DNA of 9,676 nt, taken from Nitratiruptor sp. GTDB lineage: Bacteria; Campylobacterota; Campylobacteria; Campylobacterales; Nitratiruptoraceae. The notes under the pieces are model-generated. The model was not told the origin of the DNA. It was given only the letters and a program-made list of their open reading frames with translations, and searched no databases. The translations under genes were made by a program, and so were the position numbers. Below, in pieces: positions 6,833-9,676 of the stretch. The stretch's first letter is position 1; every line of letters starts with the position of its first letter. The stretch covers positions 1-9,676 of the forward strand of contig WGAX01000008.1 of assembly GCA_015494595.1 (NCBI GenBank), given 5' to 3'.

Positions 6833-8302
6833 ATGAAAAATTTGTCATCATTACAAAAGATTCAGTATGCTAATATTATCTCAATAGCCCTTTTTTCCAT
6901 CTCTTTGGGTTTTGAGGTATATAAAAATGGTTTTAATGCAATCTTTGTTCTTAACATTATCAACTTCTTATGTGCTATTGTCATATTTTTAAGTGTTATT
7001 CATATTAGAAAGTCGCTGAGTAATATTTCGGTAGTTTTGCAAAAGGCCAAAAATGGTATTTTTGAGTATGGTGTAGATGTTGAGGATGTAGGAACATTGC
7101 GTCAAATGTTTGAGAATCTCAATGCTTTTATGCATCAGGTAGAAGGATTTTTACGAGATGTAAATAGTGTTTTAAAAAATTTGGAGAATAAAAAGTTTAC
7201 AAAATTGAATGTGAAAAAGTATCAGGGTATCTTTAAGCAGATTGCAGACTCTATTAATGCTTCTGTAGATGCGATGATGCTCAAAGAGAAGTTTGTTGAA
7301 AAGGAGAAACTCAACTCAAAAGTGGGACAGCTTGGCGGAGGAGTAGCGGGAGGTTTGGCTATTATTAAAAATGATCTTCTTAGCTCCATAGATAAAGTCA
7401 AGGATATTGTAGAAAATAGTAATGAGATCTCCAAAGATTCTCAAGAGGTATCAAGAGTGTTGGATCAGATTGTGCAAAAGCTCAATAGTCTACTCTTTAT
7501 GGTCAAGGAGTCCCACACTGTTATTGAAAAACTCAACAAAAAGACAGAGAATGTAAATGATATTATCAAACTCATCAACGATATTGCCGATCAAACGAAT
7601 CTTTTAGCATTGAATGCAGCAATTGAAGCAGCAAGAGCAGGAGAGATGGGCAAAGGCTTTACAGTTGTAGCTGAAGAGGTGAGAAAGCTTGCTGAAAAGA
7701 CGCAGCACTCTACAGAAGAGGTGCGTATCGTATTGGGAGAGTTACAAGAGGAGAGTAAAAGGAGTATGCAAAACTCCATAAAAATGGAGAAGATTGCCAA
7801 CGATTCTGCAGTAGTGCTTACAAAATTTAAACACTCTATTAATGAATTTACAGAAAATGCTACCAAAACCACTGTACTGGCAAATCTTATACAAAATATT
7901 CTCTCTATTACCAAATTTAAACTTGATCATATCATTTACAAAAATAAGGTGGTCTATCGCAACTTTTTTAGTGCAAAGGTTGAAACCCCTTATGTAGATG
8001 AGCACCATTGCGATTTTGGTAAATGGTATTATGGAGAGGGTAAACTCATTTATCAAGGAAGTAAAGTCTATAAGCAGATTGAGGAGCCTCATAAGGTTGT
8101 GCACGATTACTCTAAACGCATTATAAATCTTGTGCAAAGAGCAGATTTTGAGGATTTTCTTATCCAACATCAAAAAGAGATCTATCATGAATTTGAGAAT
8201 TTGGAGAAGGTCTCTGAGAGACTCTTTAAACTCCTAGATAAGTTATTGGAAGAGAGTGAGCGTAAAATTATGCAAAAAAGGAAAGAGAAAAAAGCTGCTT
8301 AA
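6833..8302 (+). CDS. Membrane-anchored methyl-accepting chemotaxis protein with C-terminal zinc-binding CZB domain
   Basis: This is a chemoreceptor that would control CheA/CheW and flagellar rotation from the inner membrane. Two hydrophobic segments at about residues 13-28 and 36-57 are joined by a very short loop, so there is no periplasmic ligand-binding domain. Residues about 60-150 look like one or two degenerate HAMP-type linkers. A glycine cluster (LGGGVAGG, 167-174) precedes the signalling hairpin. The hairpin tip is the conserved NLLALNAAIEAARAGEMGKGF region (256-276), with arms of about 95 residues on each side, a short-receptor length. The C-terminus has a complete CZB motif: H366-x2-Y369, C393-x-F-G-x-W398, then H420-x3-H424. 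CZB binds zinc through these three His and one Cys; in relatives such as Helicobacter TlpD it is linked to zinc or oxidant (hypochlorous acid) sensing. Here it is the only recognisable sensor. The start is preceded by GAGGGGA (6821-6827). No CheR-tethering pentapeptide is seen; the tail is lysine rich. Confidence 0.92.
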   Translation: MKNLSSLQKIQYANIISIALFSISLGFEVYKNGFNAIFVLNIINFLCAIVIFLSVIHIRKSLSNISVVLQKAKNGIFEYGVDVEDVGTLRQMFENLNAFMHQVEGFLRDVNSVLKNLENKKFTKLNVKKYQGIFKQIADSINASVDAMMLKEKFVEKEKLNSKVGQLGGGVAGGLAIIKNDLLSSIDKVKDIVENSNEISKDSQEVSRVLDQIVQKLNSLLFMVKESHTVIEKLNKKTENVNDIIKLINDIADQTNLLALNAAIEAARAGEMGKGFTVVAEEVRKLAEKTQHSTEEVRIVLGELQEESKRSMQNSIKMEKIANDSAVVLTKFKHSINEFTENATKTTVLANLIQNILSITKFKLDHIIYKNKVVYRNFFSAKVETPYVDEHHCDFGKWYYGEGKLIYQGSKVYKQIEEPHKVVHDYSKRIINLVQRADFEDFLIQHQKEIYHEFENLEKVSERLFKLLDKLLEESERKIMQKRKEKKAA

Positions 8303-8323
8303 AAAATTTGGATATAATTTTTT
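8301..8323 (+). repeat. A/T-only inverted repeat between the chemoreceptor gene and lgt
   Basis: AAAAAATT (8301-8308) and AATTTTTT (8316-8323) are perfect reverse complements around a 7-nt loop, starting inside the chemoreceptor stop codon. The right arm ends in a T-run, so it could act as a weak intrinsic terminator for the chemoreceptor transcript, but there is no G-C pair in the stem. The same bases contain the lgt -10 box. Confidence 0.35.
8313..8318 (+). promoter_or_regulatory. -10 box of a sigma-70-type promoter for lgt
   Basis: A perfect TATAAT preceded by TTTGGA lies in the 42-nt gap before lgt, with A/T-rich sequence upstream as is common for Campylobacterota promoters that lack a clear -35 box. 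Transcription would begin near 8325 and give a leader of about 20 nt. AAGGGG at 8335-8340 then serves as ribosome binding site, four bases before the ATG at 8345. The promoter would drive lgt and the overlapping lipoprotein gene. Confidence 0.6.
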
Positions 8324-8344
8324 CACTTTTTTCTAAGGGGCTTA

Positions 8345-9175
8345 ATGCATTGGTGGCAGCATATATATGAGCATTTCAATCCGGTAGCTTTTGAGTTTTT
8401 TGGTTTTCCTGTACACTGGTATGGGATAATGTATGTATTGGCGCTTTTAGTAGCGCTCTTTTTTGCCGAATGGCTTGTTCGTCACGATCGACTCCCTTTT
8501 AGTAAGAGAGATCTCGATATTTACTTTATCTGGGCAGAAATTGGTGTCATTGTAGGAGCAAGGCTTGGTTATATTATCTTTTATGATCCCCATACGAGCT
8601 ACTATCTTACACATCCCTGGCAAATATTTAATCCCTTTTTAAATGGGCATTTTGTAGGCATTAGGGGGTTTAGCTATCACGGAGCTATCATTGGCTTTTT
8701 GTTGGCTACCTATCTGTATGCCAAAAAGTATAGAAAAGATCTCTGGGAGCTTTTGGATCTTGTAGCAGTCTCTGTTCCTATTGGTTACATTTTTGGGCGC
8801 ATTGGCAACTTTTTAAATCAAGAGCTTGTAGGCAGAGTAACTAATGTGCCATGGGGGATTTATGTGGGAGATACTCTACGCCACCCCTCCCAACTCTATG
8901 AGGCCTTTTTTGAAGGATTGGTACTATTTTTGATACTATTTTGGTATCGAAAGAGGAAGCGCTTTAGTGGCGAGTTGATTGCACTCTATGGCTTTTTGTA
9001 TGGGCTATTTCGTTTTGTATTAGAGTTTTTTCGAGAGCCTGATATGCAACTTGGATTTGTGTGTTGTGGATGGATGACGATGGGACAGATACTCTCTTTG
9101 GTAATGATGATGGTTGCGGGAGTGCTATATCTATATTTAAGGAGAAGAGGTGAGAATACTCAAAAAGGTTTCTAG
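8345..9175 (+). CDS. lgt: Prolipoprotein diacylglyceryl transferase
   Basis: Lgt moves a diacylglyceryl group from phosphatidylglycerol to the lipobox cysteine of prolipoproteins in the inner membrane, the first step of lipoprotein maturation. The 276-residue product (E. coli Lgt has 291) is polytopic, with about seven hydrophobic segments. It carries the family signature GRIGNFLNQELVG at 151-163, with R152 and N155 corresponding to the essential E. coli R143 and N146. YHGAIIG at 111-117 contains H112 (E. coli H103). HPSQLYE lies at 180-186, and RFVLEFFREPD at 223-233 contains R223 and E227 (E. coli R239 and E243). HGA in place of the more usual HGG is a mild variant also seen in other bacteria. 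The ATG at 8345 follows AAGGGG closely. The last 26 bases overlap the next gene, a lipoprotein that should be a substrate of this enzyme. Confidence 0.97.
   Translation: MHWWQHIYEHFNPVAFEFFGFPVHWYGIMYVLALLVALFFAEWLVRHDRLPFSKRDLDIYFIWAEIGVIVGARLGYIIFYDPHTSYYLTHPWQIFNPFLNGHFVGIRGFSYHGAIIGFLLATYLYAKKYRKDLWELLDLVAVSVPIGYIFGRIGNFLNQELVGRVTNVPWGIYVGDTLRHPSQLYEAFFEGLVLFLILFWYRKRKRFSGELIALYGFLYGLFRFVLEFFREPDMQLGFVCCGWMTMGQILSLVMMMVAGVLYLYLRRRGENTQKGF
9139..9144 (+). promoter_or_regulatory. Ribosome binding site that sets the GTG start of the lipoprotein gene
   Basis: AAGGAG lies inside the end of lgt, five bases before GTG at 9150. The only nearby in-frame ATG (9183) has no comparable site and would remove the positively charged N-terminus of the signal peptide. 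This site therefore decides the start in favour of GTG. Confidence 0.75.
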
Positions 9176-9676
9176 TTACGCAATGGTCGGTGGGCTTGGT
9201 GCGGTACTTGTAGTGGGGCTTGTAGGGTGTGAAAAGAGAGAGAATGCACAAGAGAGTAACGCTTTGCAAGAGGCTGCCAAAAAGCAGGGGGCTTTTGTAG
9301 TCATTGAGCATAATAAAGATGGGAGTTATAGGATTGTGGAGGAGTATCCTAGCAGCACCACAAGAGTAATTTTGCGAGAGAGTAACGGGAGTGAGAGAAT
9401 TTTGAGTAAAGAGGAGCTAGATAAGCTGGTTGCCGAAGCGTCTCAAAAAGTTGAAAATAACCAGAGCGCTCTTGTAAATCCTCAAATCCATGCAGGTATG
9501 AGTCTGGGAGAGGTGATTTTAGCAAGTGCTGCGGGAGCGATTATAGGAAGCTGGCTTGGCAATAAGCTCTTTAATAATTCTACTTACCAGCATCAAAGAA
9601 GAACTACCTTTAAAAATCCTACCGCTTATGAGAGGAGCGTTAAAAATTTTCAAACAAAGCCTCCTCAAAAAGTATC
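9150..9676 (+). CDS. UPF0323-family lipoprotein, truncated by the window end
   Basis: The first 175 codons are present with no stop before the window ends. The GTG start gives a lipoprotein signal peptide: a charged start (MRILKK), a hydrophobic core rich in Gly and Val (residues 11-26), and the lipobox LVGC with the lipidated cysteine at residue 27 (codon 9228-9230). The mature part has GAFVVIEHNKDGSYRI and EYPSSTTRVIL, a short charged helix, then SLGEVILASAAGAIIGSWLG (118-137) with a G129-x3-G133-x3-G137 glycine zipper, and a QRRTTFKNPTAYERSVKNF segment. These blocks match what I remember of the UPF0323 lipoproteins of Campylobacter and Helicobacter (Cj0371, HP0232), whose biochemical function is not settled. 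The glycine zipper suggests close packing against or within a membrane; that is inference. The gene overlaps lgt by 26 bases and probably shares its promoter. Confidence 0.88.
   Translation, partial: MRILKKVSSYAMVGGLGAVLVVGLVGCEKRENAQESNALQEAAKKQGAFVVIEHNKDGSYRIVEEYPSSTTRVILRESNGSERILSKEELDKLVAEASQKVENNQSALVNPQIHAGMSLGEVILASAAGAIIGSWLGNKLFNNSTYQHQRRTTFKNPTAYERSVKNFQTKPPQKV

Noticed and set aside
7742..8188. Minus-strand open frame of 148 codons opposite the chemoreceptor gene
   Set aside because: It lies wholly inside a gene with complete domain motifs, its translation shows no recognisable motif, and no ribosome binding site or promoter stands out for it. It is best explained as a shadow frame.
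8964..9311. Minus-strand open frame of 115 codons spanning the lgt-lipoprotein junction
   Set aside because: Both plus-strand genes are well supported here, and the antisense product has no recognisable features.
9183..9676. ATG at 9183 as start of the lipoprotein gene
   Set aside because: It has no ribosome binding site and removes the basic N-terminus of the signal peptide. The GTG at 9150 with AAGGAG five bases upstream fits better and agrees with the N-terminal length I recall for the family.
1..9676. CRISPR arrays, transposases, phage genes, tRNA or rRNA genes
   Set aside because: No regularly spaced repeats, terminal inverted repeats, integrase or transposase motifs, or structured RNA gene signatures were seen. 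The genes leave at most 54 nt between them.

Overview
The window reads as a compact, AT-rich chromosomal stretch from a member of the Campylobacterota (the former Epsilonproteobacteria). Every gene is on the + strand. Three things point to the phylum. The final, truncated gene is a UPF0323-type lipoprotein, a family I know only from this group. The short AddB and AddA proteins are encoded back to back, as in Campylobacter jejuni. The chemoreceptor has a C-terminal zinc-binding CZB domain like Helicobacter TlpD. Arginine codons are mostly AGA/AGG and the coding strand is purine rich. With a secreted alpha-carbonic anhydrase that resembles those of thermophilic vent bacteria, this fits a chemolithoautotrophic, perhaps thermophilic, vent species of the Nitratiruptor type. 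The phylum call is fairly firm; the genus is a guess.

Layout: (1) 21-6778 is a tightly packed set of four genes, probably one transcription unit. These are addB and addA (ATGA overlap), a GlcF/LutA-like two-[4Fe-4S] CCG-domain protein (1-nt gap, GTG start) and a periplasmic alpha-carbonic anhydrase (2-nt gap). The first 24 bases may hold the last codons of another gene that overlaps addB in the same ATGA manner. (2) A 54-nt gap (6779-6832) holds a good match to a flagellar sigma-28 promoter and a 9-bp inverted repeat whose right arm covers the ribosome binding site of the next gene. That gene is a membrane-anchored methyl-accepting chemotaxis protein with no periplasmic sensor domain and a CZB domain at its C-terminus. 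(3) A 42-nt gap (8303-8344) holds a sigma-70-like -10 box inside an A/T-only palindrome. It is followed by lgt (prolipoprotein diacylglyceryl transferase) and, overlapping its last 26 bases, a GTG-started lipoprotein gene that runs off the end of the window.

How the genes work together: AddAB is the RecBCD-type enzyme that resects double-strand breaks for RecA. The Fe-S protein probably passes electrons from a flavoprotein substrate dehydrogenase not encoded here. The carbonic anhydrase balances CO2 and bicarbonate in the periplasm. The chemoreceptor feeds the flagellar chemotaxis pathway, which fits its sigma-28-like promoter. Lgt lipidates exactly the kind of protein encoded by the gene that overlaps it. 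No stretch above 300 bases lacks a gene, and I see no tRNA, rRNA, CRISPR array, insertion sequence or phage gene. Most of the window is ordinary housekeeping content. The most interesting parts are the regulatory architecture before the chemoreceptor and the receptor itself.
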